Origin: Campylobacteraceae bacterium
GTDB taxonomy: Bacteria > Campylobacterota > Campylobacteria > Campylobacterales > Sulfurospirillaceae
NCBI GenBank assembly: GCA_027055635.1
Contig: JALUMZ010000111.1
Coordinates: forward strand, 1-38,226
Length of the DNA stretch: 38,226 nt
Direction of reading: 5' to 3'
Of this stretch, positions 1 through 9,041 are shown one piece after another. A model generated the notes under the pieces. That model did not search any database and had not been told where the DNA came from. It was given only the letters and a program-made list of their open reading frames with translations. Position 1 is the stretch's first letter, and every line of letters starts with the position of its first letter. Made by a program: the position numbers and the translations under genes.

Positions 1-149
1 ATATATTATTATATCCCAAAAAAAATTTAATAAATTTATAAAGAATAAGCATTAAAATTACGCTATCAAACGAAAAAAATAAAAGTAAAAAAATCTTGCC
101 ATATAGATAAATTTTACTTTTAAGAATTCGTAAACTATGGAGAAAAAAT

Positions 150-2588
150 ATGAAAGTTGAGATCTCAAGAAGGAGATTTCTTCAAGGCAGTGTTGCTCTT
201 AGTGTTGTTGGTGGAACAGCACTTGGAACTACCAATATTTTGGCAGCTACAAAAAAGAGCGAAGATTCCAAAATAAGGCCTACGAAGAAAACCCCGACAC
301 TTTGTGAGATGTGTGTAAACAAATGTGCACTCATAGCGCAAGTGAGAAATGGTGTTATTAAGAAACTAGATCCAAACCCACTTTTCCCTAAATCTAAAAA
401 TATGCTTTGCGCAAGAGGAGATGCTGGAATACATGCCCTATATGATCCGGATAGATTAAAATATCCTCTCATTAGAATAGGAAAAAGAGGAGACGGCAAA
501 TATAGAAGAGCATCTTGGGATGAAGCATTTGAGTTTATCAAAAACAAGATGGTAAAGATACTAGATGAAGAGAAAGACAACCGCTCCTGTATAGGTTATT
601 GTGCTGGAGAGGGAATGGCAGAACCGACTTATAAAGAGTTTATGTCTCAAAAATTTGGATCTTCAAATTTTATAAATCATGCTTCTATATGCTTACAGAC
701 CGCAATTTCCGGATATGCTTTGACGATAGGCGGATATGGTCAGGCAGATCTAAATAATGCGAAGTATATTATCATGGCAGGAGCCAATAGAGCAGAAGCT
801 ATACTGACTCCAGATACTATGGAACTTTTTAAGAGGACTAGAGGAAGAGGTGCAAAACTAGTAGTAGTTGATCCAAGATATACAAATACCGCGATTCATG
901 CTGATACATATGTACCTATAAAAGTGGGAACTGATCTAGCTTTTGTGCTAGCACTCACTTATGTTGCAATCAAAAATAGGCTCTACAATAGAGATTTTGT
1001 AGATAAGAATTTTGATAATTTTAATGTTTATAAATTACATATATTGGAAAAAGGATATACTCCTCAATGGGCTGAAAAGATCACAGGAGTACCGGCTAAA
1101 ACGATAGAGAAGATAGCTTATGATTTTATGGCAAATGCTCCAGAATCTGTTTATTATCAAGGAAGAAGAAGTACTTGGGGAGTTTTGGACTTTCAACTTC
1201 GCCGTGCACAGGCTATATTTAGTGCTCTTGGTGGAGGGATAGATATAAAAGGCGGCATAGTTTTTGGTAGAAAATTACCTCTTGATGCCATTGAAATCAA
1301 TGCTCCACTATATGCAAATGCACAAGAGAGAATAGAGAAAAAAGCAGCGGCTATTATCGGTTCGACCGGCTCATGGATAGCATGGAGAAATATGGTAGCC
1401 CAAGGAAATACCCCTTATCAAGTAAGAGGACTGTTTGTTTACAAGCAAAACCCAATGCTTTCTGTTCCAAATACTAAAAAAACAAAAGAGATGTTTGAGA
1501 AGCTTGATTTGGTAGTAGTTATTGATACTATGCCAAGTGATACGGCTATGATGGCAGATGTTATACTCCCAGAGTGTACATACTTAGAGAGAGAAGATCC
1601 TATAAAATCCTTTGGTGGAGTGGAGCCTGCGATTGTGCTTAGGCAAGAAGTTATAAGTCCTATGTACGAAACCAAGCCGGTCTTTGATATCATGAAAGGA
1701 ATAGCTGAAAAATTAAGTAAACCTCTTTGGCAAAATACTCTAAAGTATGATGAAGATGTTCAAGACGATACTAAAGATATGAAACCAGAAGAGTTGGAGA
1801 AATATTACAAAGAGAATGGCTTTGATTTAACAGATATGTTTGGAGAATCTCAAGAAGAAGAGAATAGAAAGATGTTTGTTGGCAAGTATGGGGAAAAAGC
1901 TTGGGAAAAACTTCGTGAAAAAGGTGTTTTTTACCCTAATATGGATAAATACTTTAAAAAACTAGACAATAATACTTTTGAGTATTATCCTGAAAATAAA
2001 AAGGCTTACTCCATAGATAAATTGGCTGAAAAAGCAGATAAAGATGCATATTTGCACGATACTTGTATCAATCCAAAAGAGATTTCGGAGCTTAGAAAAT
2101 TCTTTAAAACACCAAGCAAAAAAATAGAGTGTTATTTGGGCAATTTAAAGAAAAAAGGCGTAGATGCTTTGCCTACTTGGAGGGATGAAGCGTATGTAAA
2201 AGTTCCAAAAGGTAAGTTTAAATTTATCACAGGTCGTCATGCTCAGTTTACTCAAGATGCTACCCAAAATAACATAATGTTGCTTGAGTTGATGAAGGAA
2301 AATTATGTTTGGATAAATGAGAAAGAGGCAAAAATAAGAGGTATAAAATTTGGAGACGAAGTGGAGATAACAAGTAAGACAGGAAGTGTTCGCATAAAAG
2401 CCTATCCTACTCCAAAAATTGTACCCGAGACTCTATTTTATATACATGGGTTCGGTGCAAAATCAACCGGCTTGACATTTGCACAAAGAAATGGCGCTAG
2501 TGATAATGAGATCATAGAAGATAAGATAGAGCCTGTTTTTGGTAGTGCTGTTATGCATGATACTATAGTAGATATAAGGAAGGTGTGA
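150..2588 (+). CDS. psrA: Molybdopterin-containing oxidoreductase catalytic subunit, PsrA/PhsA-type (polysulfide/thiosulfate reductase family), Tat-exported
   Basis: 812 aa; N-terminal twin-arginine signal SRRRFLQGS; N-terminal [4Fe-4S] motif CEMCVNKC...LCARG; MopB-type domains; followed by a 4Fe-4S subunit and an NrfD-like membrane subunit. Substrate not provable from sequence. Confidence 0.88.
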   Translation: MKVEISRRRFLQGSVALSVVGGTALGTTNILAATKKSEDSKIRPTKKTPTLCEMCVNKCALIAQVRNGVIKKLDPNPLFPKSKNMLCARGDAGIHALYDPDRLKYPLIRIGKRGDGKYRRASWDEAFEFIKNKMVKILDEEKDNRSCIGYCAGEGMAEPTYKEFMSQKFGSSNFINHASICLQTAISGYALTIGGYGQADLNNAKYIIMAGANRAEAILTPDTMELFKRTRGRGAKLVVVDPRYTNTAIHADTYVPIKVGTDLAFVLALTYVAIKNRLYNRDFVDKNFDNFNVYKLHILEKGYTPQWAEKITGVPAKTIEKIAYDFMANAPESVYYQGRRSTWGVLDFQLRRAQAIFSALGGGIDIKGGIVFGRKLPLDAIEINAPLYANAQERIEKKAAAIIGSTGSWIAWRNMVAQGNTPYQVRGLFVYKQNPMLSVPNTKKTKEMFEKLDLVVVIDTMPSDTAMMADVILPECTYLEREDPIKSFGGVEPAIVLRQEVISPMYETKPVFDIMKGIAEKLSKPLWQNTLKYDEDVQDDTKDMKPEELEKYYKENGFDLTDMFGESQEEENRKMFVGKYGEKAWEKLREKGVFYPNMDKYFKKLDNNTFEYYPENKKAYSIDKLAEKADKDAYLHDTCINPKEISELRKFFKTPSKKIECYLGNLKKKGVDALPTWRDEAYVKVPKGKFKFITGRHAQFTQDATQNNIMLLELMKENYVWINEKEAKIRGIKFGDEVEITSKTGSVRIKAYPTPKIVPETLFYIHGFGAKSTGLTFAQRNGASDNEIIEDKIEPVFGSAVMHDTIVDIRKV

Positions 2589-3256
2589 TTATGAACTATG
2601 CAATGGCACTTGATTATCAAAATTGTATAAACTGCAAGGCATGCGAAGTGGCTTGTAAAGAGGAAAATGGAGTTCAGCTTGGGGCTGATAAACAAAGAAT
2701 TTGGGTTGGTGTAACTGAGGGTTCTATATTTGGTAATCCTTTTGTAAATCTCTATCCCTCACAATGTAATCACTGTATAGATGCACCATGTGTCAGTGTC
2801 TGTCCGACACATGCTAGCCACTATGTGGATGGTGGTGTTGTTATGGTTGATCCAACAAAATGTATCTTGTGTAAAGGATGCATGGAGGCTTGCCCTTATG
2901 ATGCGAGATTTGTTGATGATACTATTTTTGCAGTTGATAAATGTACTTTTTGTTATCATAGAATTGATGAGTACGGCACAACAGCTTGTCAAGCAACTTG
3001 TCCTACAAAAGTCAGGATGTTTGGTGATTTGGATGATGAGAATTCTGATTTGGTCAAATTACTCAAAAAGCGAAAATTTTTCTTTTTAAAAGAGAGTGAA
3101 AAAACTGTACCAAAACTTTTTTATTTGGTGCCCGAAGATGAAAATTTCTTGCTAAGAAGTGTAGGAAAAGAGACTAAAATTCATACATGGGATGAGATAA
3201 AACCGATATATGACAAAGCAAAGGCTAAAAGGAGTAAAGAATGGAAAAAATCATAA
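2585..3256 (+). CDS. psrB: 4Fe-4S ferredoxin-type electron transfer subunit (PsrB-like)
   Basis: Four Cys clusters (CINCKACEVAC, CNHCIDAPCVSVCP, CILCKGCMEACP, CTFCYHR...CQATCP); 4-nt overlap with upstream gene. Confidence 0.9.
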   Translation: MIMNYAMALDYQNCINCKACEVACKEENGVQLGADKQRIWVGVTEGSIFGNPFVNLYPSQCNHCIDAPCVSVCPTHASHYVDGGVVMVDPTKCILCKGCMEACPYDARFVDDTIFAVDKCTFCYHRIDEYGTTACQATCPTKVRMFGDLDDENSDLVKLLKKRKFFFLKESEKTVPKLFYLVPEDENFLLRSVGKETKIHTWDEIKPIYDKAKAKRSKEWKKS

Positions 3257-4503
3257 TAGCTGGGCTTGAAATAAACAAGATTGGCATCTTCAAGTTGCTT
3301 TTTAACAAAGCAATGCTTGTAGCTTATGTTTTGTTGGCGGTTGGAATTTATGGAATATATGAAGCATTTGATCAGAGGTATTTTAGTGTCGTAGCAAATG
3401 CCCATACAGCAGGATTAGATCCCTCAAATCCTTACTTGATACAAGCAATGAAAGATGCAGTTTTTGGACATGTTGGAGAAGTGAGTCGAGAAAATCCTTG
3501 GACTCTTTTTATCGTGAACTACATGTATATGATCTATACAGGCAGCGGTATTATATTTTTAGTAGCACTTGCAGAGCTTATGAATGTAGAAGTGATAGCT
3601 AAAACTGCGGCAGGATTTATGACGCTAGGTCTAGCTATGGTTTTTGCAGGACTTTTTACAATCGCGACAGATTTGAATATGTTGAATATGTTAAGTATGT
3701 TAACATCTCCAAATTTTAATGCAGGGATGTGGTTGATGCTCCCTCTTTATCTTACATACATACCTTTTGTTATGTTTGAAATTTATCTATTGATTACAAA
3801 TAAAAAAGAGTGGGCAAAGAGGTTGGCATTGATTGTTTTGCTATTGAGTGTTGGCGTTGATATTATAGAGTACTTTATACAGGCAAAACTTTTTTCTATG
3901 AATGTAGCTCGCCACCTATGGACAGAATTTCCTGCACTTACTTTTTATTTTATCATCACAGCCTTTGTCTCTTCTTTAGGAATTATGGGCTTGTATGCAT
4001 TTTTTGATCACAGAAAATCTCCAATTTATAGAGATTTGATGGAAGATATTAGAAAAGCGATGCTATTTTTTGTTATAATACTAAGTGCTTATGAGATATT
4101 GGCATATTTGGTTGTAGATAAATCTTGGGCATTCAATATACTTTTTGGACCATTTAAGTATGCTTATTTTGGTGGTTATATATTTTTGACATTGGTTTTA
4201 CCATTTTTATTAACATTTAATAAAGGTAAGCCGATATTAACAATCATAGCTTCTATATCCACTATAGTAGGTGGATATATAGGAAGATATCTATTTGTGT
4301 ATGGCGGAAATGCAAACCCACTTTCAGATAGATTTGCAACAGGTTATGAAAAATATGATTTTTACGGTGTAGCCAATAGTATCAACTATGAATGGCCTCA
4401 TCAAGCAGAAGTTTTTATAGTCATCGGTTCAATCGGTGTGGCATTGGCTGTGTATAAACTGGTAAATTTACTTTTGTCAGTCTCTAAAATAAGAGAGCAT
4501 TGA
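3241..4503 (+). CDS. psrC: NrfD/PsrC-type integral membrane quinone-interacting subunit
   Basis: 420 aa, multiple hydrophobic TM segments, third gene of the operon; overlaps psrB by 16 nt. Confidence 0.85.
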   Translation: MEKIIIAGLEINKIGIFKLLFNKAMLVAYVLLAVGIYGIYEAFDQRYFSVVANAHTAGLDPSNPYLIQAMKDAVFGHVGEVSRENPWTLFIVNYMYMIYTGSGIIFLVALAELMNVEVIAKTAAGFMTLGLAMVFAGLFTIATDLNMLNMLSMLTSPNFNAGMWLMLPLYLTYIPFVMFEIYLLITNKKEWAKRLALIVLLLSVGVDIIEYFIQAKLFSMNVARHLWTEFPALTFYFIITAFVSSLGIMGLYAFFDHRKSPIYRDLMEDIRKAMLFFVIILSAYEILAYLVVDKSWAFNILFGPFKYAYFGGYIFLTLVLPFLLTFNKGKPILTIIASISTIVGGYIGRYLFVYGGNANPLSDRFATGYEKYDFYGVANSINYEWPHQAEVFIVIGSIGVALAVYKLVNLLLSVSKIREH

Positions 4504-4552
4504 GAAATTTCACAGTTACTTCACAATTTATATGTTATAATTATAATAATAA

Positions 4553-4586
4553 AAGGTTTTGCTTATTTATAAATGAGCAAAACCTT
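4553..4586 (+). other. Intercistronic inverted repeat (hairpin) between psrC and the small periplasmic protein gene
   Basis: aaggttttgct (4553-4563) / agcaaaacctt (4576-4586), perfect 11 bp, extendable with one wobble toward the loop; no clear U-tract after it. Confidence 0.6.
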
Positions 4587-4608
4587 AAATCTTATGAAAG
4601 GAGAAAAT

Positions 4609-4926
4609 ATGAAGAGATTACTAGTAGTAGTATTCGCAGCAATAGTAGGCTTGAGTTTTGTTAGCACTTCGGCATTTGCAAGTAGTGACAAAGGACAAAA
4701 GATAATTGTCAAAAAGTTAAAGAGAGCTTGTGGTTTCAATGGTGGTGTTTTGGCAAAAAAACATACTCAAGAAGAGTGGACTACAATCTTTAAGGCAGGC
4801 AATCTTAATAGTGAAATAAAGACACTATGTCCAAAAGCTAAGCCACTTAAGAAAAAATATGTTAAAGATGTTTATGATTTCTTAAATAACTTCGCTAGTG
4901 ATAGCGGTAATGTACCATCTTGCTAA
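4609..4926 (+). CDS. Small secreted/periplasmic protein, cytochrome c-like but lacking CXXCH
   Basis: Starts MKRLLVVVFAAIVG (signal peptide) after AAAGGAG; the ORF-track start at 4573 lies inside a hairpin. Cys residues in KRACGFNGG, TLCPKAK and the terminal NVPSC; no CXXCH. Confidence 0.75.
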   Translation: MKRLLVVVFAAIVGLSFVSTSAFASSDKGQKIIVKKLKRACGFNGGVLAKKHTQEEWTTIFKAGNLNSEIKTLCPKAKPLKKKYVKDVYDFLNNFASDSGNVPSC

Positions 4927-4957
4927 TCATAATATAAAAAACAGTTTGTTTTACAAC

Positions 4958-4993
4958 ATAAGGGGCTAGAATGCTTTGCATTTAGTCCCTTAT
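4958..4993. terminator. Strong hairpin between convergent genes, probable bidirectional terminator
   Basis: ataaggggctagaatgc ttt gcatttagtcccttat: near-complete inverted repeat with a single bulge, between a + gene ending at 4926 and a - gene ending at 5010. Confidence 0.65.
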
Positions 4994-5009
4994 ATATTAG
5001 AGTCAGATT

Positions 5010-6224
5010 TTAATCATCCTTTTTGGTTTTTATAGTGCCATCTAGTATGTTTTTTGCAACTTCCCATGCTCTTAAGCCTAATTTTTTCGCCTCTGTTGTT
5101 GCTTTTTGTACCTTTTCATTTTGCTTTATATTTTCTAGCGTTTCATTTGCGTTTTTTCCAAGCTCTCCCATGTCCTTTTTAAAGGTTTCTAGTTTTACTT
5201 CTGCTTTTTCTTTTATTTCGTCTATGGTAACATCTGTTGTAAGTTCTTCTAGCCTTTGAGAGATCGCTTCTTTTGCCTCTACAGTTGCTCGTTTGATTTT
5301 TTCTACAGAGCTATCATATTTTTGTATTTTTTCATCTAAAACTTTATGAATTTTGCCATCATATTGGTATGAAAAATCCTTAAGAATATCTATATACTCA
5401 TCTTCTATACTCAGTAAATCCCTCTTTATGGAGTCTAAATTTTGCCCATGCAAGGCATCACTCTCTTGAGGAGCAAATTGTATATCATTCTTGATTTTAT
5501 TTATAGTTTTTAATATTCCAAGTTTTGTGCCCTCAACAGCCCCACTTGTTAACTCTTTGTTGTATGCCAAATTTTCATTTGCTAGCTCTAAAGCTACACT
5601 TATGATAGTTTTTGTTATATTTGAAAATCTTTTCTTTGAAAACTCTCCGTCACTCATAGCTTGAAATGAGAGGTTTTTTGTGATTTGTAAAGTTGTATCC
5701 TCTATATCTTTTCCTTTTTCTAGGGTTGTTAATAGAGCCTCCTCTGTCGTTTCTCTTAAAATACCTAACATTTCAAGCGCATTTAGCTTTGTATCGTTTA
5801 GTGCTTCTAGAGAAGTATCTTTAAGATTTTGAGGAAATGAGTTAATGTGTTTTTCAAGTGTACTGTATGTATTTTTTATGGAAGTTTGTATTTTAGTTTT
5901 TTGTTTTTGGACGGATTTTTGTAAATGCTCTATTTCATAGATGGTTTTATACAAAAACTCCTCTTTGTCATGATTTGCAGCTTCTAGCAAACCCTCTATG
6001 ATAGCAGAAATATTTGCAGAATTTTTTAATTTTTCGTGTTCTAGAATTTTGCAATACTGCTCAAAAAGTTCAGCTGTCCTTTCTTGAATCTTTTTTTCAT
6101 CTTTGAGTCTTTGCATTTTTTTTCTTGATAACTCAAAACTTAGTTCTTTTAGTATTTTAACAAATTGGGGATTTTCTCTGTTTTGTTTTATTGTGTTTAA
6201 AAATATTGTTTGGATAGATTCCAT
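5010..6224 (-). CDS. Alanine/lysine/glutamate-rich coiled-coil protein of unknown function (resembles DUF6781 proteins of Campylobacterota)
   Basis: About 404 aa from MESIQTIF (RBS aaaggagc); heptad-like charged helices throughout. DUF assignment is from memory. Confidence 0.6.
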   Translation of the reverse strand: MESIQTIFLNTIKQNRENPQFVKILKELSFELSRKKMQRLKDEKKIQERTAELFEQYCKILEHEKLKNSANISAIIEGLLEAANHDKEEFLYKTIYEIEHLQKSVQKQKTKIQTSIKNTYSTLEKHINSFPQNLKDTSLEALNDTKLNALEMLGILRETTEEALLTTLEKGKDIEDTTLQITKNLSFQAMSDGEFSKKRFSNITKTIISVALELANENLAYNKELTSGAVEGTKLGILKTINKIKNDIQFAPQESDALHGQNLDSIKRDLLSIEDEYIDILKDFSYQYDGKIHKVLDEKIQKYDSSVEKIKRATVEAKEAISQRLEELTTDVTIDEIKEKAEVKLETFKKDMGELGKNANETLENIKQNEKVQKATTEAKKLGLRAWEVAKNILDGTIKTKKDD

Positions 6225-6234
6225 TTTTGCTCCT

Positions 6235-6504
6235 TTATAGTACAAATTTTATTTTATCATGCTTTTTTAGGGTTTCAAAAAGCTCTTTTCTGTCATCTTG
6301 ATTGTGTACAAGTACTTCTAGTGTATGGCTACTGTATTTTCCTTTTGAACTGTTTTGAGATTTTTTAAGACTATAAGCCCTATCCCCCAAAGCCTCTTTT
6401 GCAATTTTTTTAGCGCTGTTATCTCTGTTTATTATCATCTTATACTGCCAATTGCAAGGATAATCTAGTTTAAGCTCTTTTGTATTGTCCACTTTTTCCA
6501 CCAT
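6235..6504 (-). CDS. DUF493/YbeD-like small protein
   Basis: 89 aa; [16 protein letters not shown]...[33 protein letters not shown]-like small domain pattern. Confidence 0.65.
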   Translation of the reverse strand: MVEKVDNTKELKLDYPCNWQYKMIINRDNSAKKIAKEALGDRAYSLKKSQNSSKGKYSSHTLEVLVHNQDDRKELFETLKKHDKIKFVL

Positions 6505-6943
6505 CTTTCTCCTCTAGTAGTATATCGCTTATAACCATAGATCTGTCTATCGCTTTTGCCATGTCGTATATGGTTAAAAGTCCTATGCTTACACCCATGA
6601 GTGCCTCCATCTCTACTCCTGTCTGCCCCCTTAGTTTTGCAGTTACATAGAGTTTAAAGCCCGGCAGTTCTGGCAGTTCATCTACATCGCAATTTACCGA
6701 AGTGAGCATTAGCGGATGACACATAGGTATGAGATCGCTTGTCTTTTTTGTTCCTAAAATTGCAGCTATTACGGCAGTTTGAATAACCGGACCCTTCTTT
6801 GTTTTTTCTCCAACTATCATATCAAAAGCCTCTTGACTCATAGTTATGGTTCCACTAGCTTTTGCAACTCTAAATGTATCTGCTTTTTGAGAGACATCCA
6901 CCATCTTTGGTCTATCTTTTTCATCCAAATGTGTTAATTTCAT
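6470..6943 (-). CDS. moaC: Cyclic pyranopterin monophosphate synthase MoaC
   Basis: 157 aa; [63 protein letters not shown] aaaggag. Confidence 0.96.
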   Translation of the reverse strand: MKLTHLDEKDRPKMVDVSQKADTFRVAKASGTITMSQEAFDMIVGEKTKKGPVIQTAVIAAILGTKKTSDLIPMCHPLMLTSVNCDVDELPELPGFKLYVTAKLRGQTGVEMEALMGVSIGLLTIYDMAKAIDRSMVISDILLEEKDGGKSGQYKRA

Positions 6944-6980
6944 CTTATTTCTCCTTTGAAGGCAATATCAAATTATAGCA

Positions 6981-7035
6981 TAAGTACCTAAGTTTTTTTT
7001 GCTATTAATTGGTGTTACTTCTGGTTAGGTACTTA
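6981..7035. promoter_or_regulatory. 11-bp perfect inverted repeat upstream of moaC, one arm abutting a TATAAT -10
   Basis: taagtacctaa (6981-6991) / ttaggtactta (7025-7035). On the - strand the order is ttaggtactta-tgc-tataat-...-aaaggag-atg(moaC). Confidence 0.5.
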
Positions 7036-7629
7036 AAATCCTAACTCTTCATTAACTATGATTATGTGGGTTCTGTCTTTTTCATCACCATTTATATATG
7101 TGAATTTATTTGCTATATTTTCAAGGTTGTATTTAGGTTTTTTGCCCATTTTGCTTGCAATTTTATTCATTCTTTCTATGTTTTTTACCGCCGCTATTTT
7201 CATAATCCGTTCAAATCCATCTTTTAGGGTTGGAACAATTTTATTCTTACCGACAACGAGTAAAACTTTTTTAGGGCCAAAGATTTGGGCTGCTACTCTG
7301 TTGCCACTTCCGTCTGCGTTGACTAGCTCTCCATCTTTAGTGATAGCATTGCATCCTGTAACATATAGATCTGAAAGAAGACCTTCTCTTCTTCTTTTTA
7401 TGTTTTCATCCATACTTATTCCACTTTCATATTGATTAAAAACTTTGAGATTTTTTTGCTCTAGTATATAATCGAGCAGTCCAATTTGAGCAATAGTAGT
7501 CGAACCACCAAATCCAACCGAGCCAACACTCTTTAAAAACCTTTTTGCAAGAGTCAGAGCTTCACTTTTATCTTCTACAAAATAGACGCTAAAACCGTTT
7601 TTTGCTAAATTTTCTTTAAGTCTGTCCAT
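7033..7629 (-). CDS. LUD-domain (LutC/DUF162-like) protein
   Basis: MDRLKENLAKNGFSVYFVEDKSEAL...GFGGSTTIAQIGLLDYI...LYVTGCNAITKDGELVNADGSGNRVA...GKNKIVP; start at 7629 has aaggat RBS. Confidence 0.82.
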   Translation of the reverse strand: MDRLKENLAKNGFSVYFVEDKSEALTLAKRFLKSVGSVGFGGSTTIAQIGLLDYILEQKNLKVFNQYESGISMDENIKRRREGLLSDLYVTGCNAITKDGELVNADGSGNRVAAQIFGPKKVLLVVGKNKIVPTLKDGFERIMKIAAVKNIERMNKIASKMGKKPKYNLENIANKFTYINGDEKDRTHIIIVNEELGF

Positions 7630-7684
7630 GATATATATCCTTTTATCATATTTTATCAAACATCTTATAAAACTTTTGTTATCA

Positions 7685-7763
7685 TTTCAAAACCAAGGTC
7701 AAACGGTAGATTTTTATCAAATCATTTCAAAAGGACTCAGACCAACGGGAGGATTTGTCCTTT
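7685..7763. repeat. Direct repeat copy 1 (79 bp)
   Basis: tttcaaaaccaaggtcaaacggtagatttttatcaaatcatttcaaaaggactcagaccaacgggaggatttgtccttt; one mismatch to 7783-7861. Confidence 0.97.
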
Positions 7764-7782
7764 GATTTTGTTTTGGGTTGTT

Positions 7783-7861
7783 TTTCAAAACCAAGGTCAA
7801 ATGGTAGATTTTTATCAAATCATTTCAAAAGGACTCAGACCAACGGGAGGATTTGTCCTTT
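7783..7861. repeat. Direct repeat copy 2 (79 bp), period 98 bp from copy 1
   Basis: Identical to 7685-7763 except c->t (aaacgg/aaatgg). Confidence 0.97.
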
Positions 7862-7882
7862 TGAAATGATTTGATAAAAATC
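7807..7882. repeat. Perfect 28-bp inverted repeat with 20-nt loop
   Basis: gatttttatcaaatcatttcaaaaggac (7807-7834) / gtccttttgaaatgatttgataaaaatc (7855-7882); loop tcagaccaacgggaggattt. Confidence 0.95.
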
Positions 7883-7922
7883 GTAACAAGGATAAAAAAG
7901 TAAAAGTAAAAAAGGATTGATT

Positions 7923-9041
7923 ATGCGTTGTTCAAAGATGAGCTCATTTATAGTTATGGATATAGTAAGAGATGCTCTAAAATACGAAGATGCTGTACAT
8001 TTTGAAGTGGGACAACCAGATCTGCCACCATCTCCAAAAGTCAAAGAAGCTCTTCATAGTGCTATAGATGATGATAGATTTTCTTATACCCAAAGTCTAG
8101 GATTGTTAGAATTGAGAGAGAAGATAGCCTATCAATATAAAAAAACTTATAATTTAGATATAGATCCAAAGAGGATATTTTTGACTCCCGGAACGAGTGG
8201 GGCATTTTTGATAGCATACTCCTTGACGCTAAAAAATTCTGCAAGACTTGGGCTTAGCGATCCATCATATCCTTGTTATAAAAATTTTGCTTATATGATG
8301 GATATAGAGCCTCTTTTTATGCCTATCGACAAGAGAGATAATTTTGAGCTACATGTAGATGACTTGGTGGGAAAAAGACTAGGTGCCTTACAAATCTCAT
8401 CCCCATCAAATCCGACAGGAAATATATATGAGAGAGAAAACTTAGGGGATTTGGTTGAGTATTGTGATAGAAACGATATAGCTTTTATATCAGATGAACT
8501 CTACCATGGTTTGACTTATGAAGGTGAAGCAAGTTGTGCTTTGGAGTTTAGTGACAAGGCTTATATAGTAAATGGTTTTTCAAAATACTATTGTGTTCCG
8601 GGGAATAGATTGGGTTGGATAATAGTTCCAAAACATAAACTTAAACAAGCAGAGATATTGAGTCAAAATCTTTTTATATCTGCTCCGACACTTAGCCAAT
8701 ATGGTGCATTGGCTGCATTTGATGATGAGTATCAAGCTGGCGTAAAAGAGGAGTTTAAAAAAAGAAGAGACTATCTTTATGGTGAATTGTCACAAATATT
8801 TGAGATAGACGCTGCTCCACAAGGTGCTTTTTATCTATGGGCAAATATCTCAAAATACAGTGATGACAGCTTCGCATTTGCAAAAGAATTATTAGAAAAT
8901 ATACATATTGCTGCGACTCCGGGTGTGGATTTTGGTAAAAATGGTACAAACAAGTATATCCGATTCGCATACACTAGAAATATAGAGCATCTAAGTGAAG
9001 GAGTGCGCAGGATAAAGAAATACTTGGGCATTACCTTGTGA
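7923..9041 (+). CDS. PLP-dependent aminotransferase class I/II (aspartate aminotransferase-like)
   Basis: MRCSKMSSFIVMDIVRDAL...FEVGQPDLPPSP...SYTQSLGLLELREKIA...SSPSNPTGNIY...NGFSKYYCVPGNRLGW. Confidence 0.88.
   Translation: MRCSKMSSFIVMDIVRDALKYEDAVHFEVGQPDLPPSPKVKEALHSAIDDDRFSYTQSLGLLELREKIAYQYKKTYNLDIDPKRIFLTPGTSGAFLIAYSLTLKNSARLGLSDPSYPCYKNFAYMMDIEPLFMPIDKRDNFELHVDDLVGKRLGALQISSPSNPTGNIYERENLGDLVEYCDRNDIAFISDELYHGLTYEGEASCALEFSDKAYIVNGFSKYYCVPGNRLGWIIVPKHKLKQAEILSQNLFISAPTLSQYGALAAFDDEYQAGVKEEFKKRRDYLYGELSQIFEIDAAPQGAFYLWANISKYSDDSFAFAKELLENIHIAATPGVDFGKNGTNKYIRFAYTRNIEHLSEGVRRIKKYLGITL

Noticed and set aside
182-580. 132-aa - strand ORF inside psrA
   Set aside because: Antisense to the Tat signal and FeS motif of psrA, which is clearly the real frame.
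150-4503. Novel sulfur-respiration system
   Set aside because: Subunit composition and order match the known PsrABC/PhsABC family; only the downstream small protein is unusual.
7685-7882. CRISPR array
   Set aside because: Only two copies, repeats far too long (79 bp), one 19-bp spacer, no cas genes.
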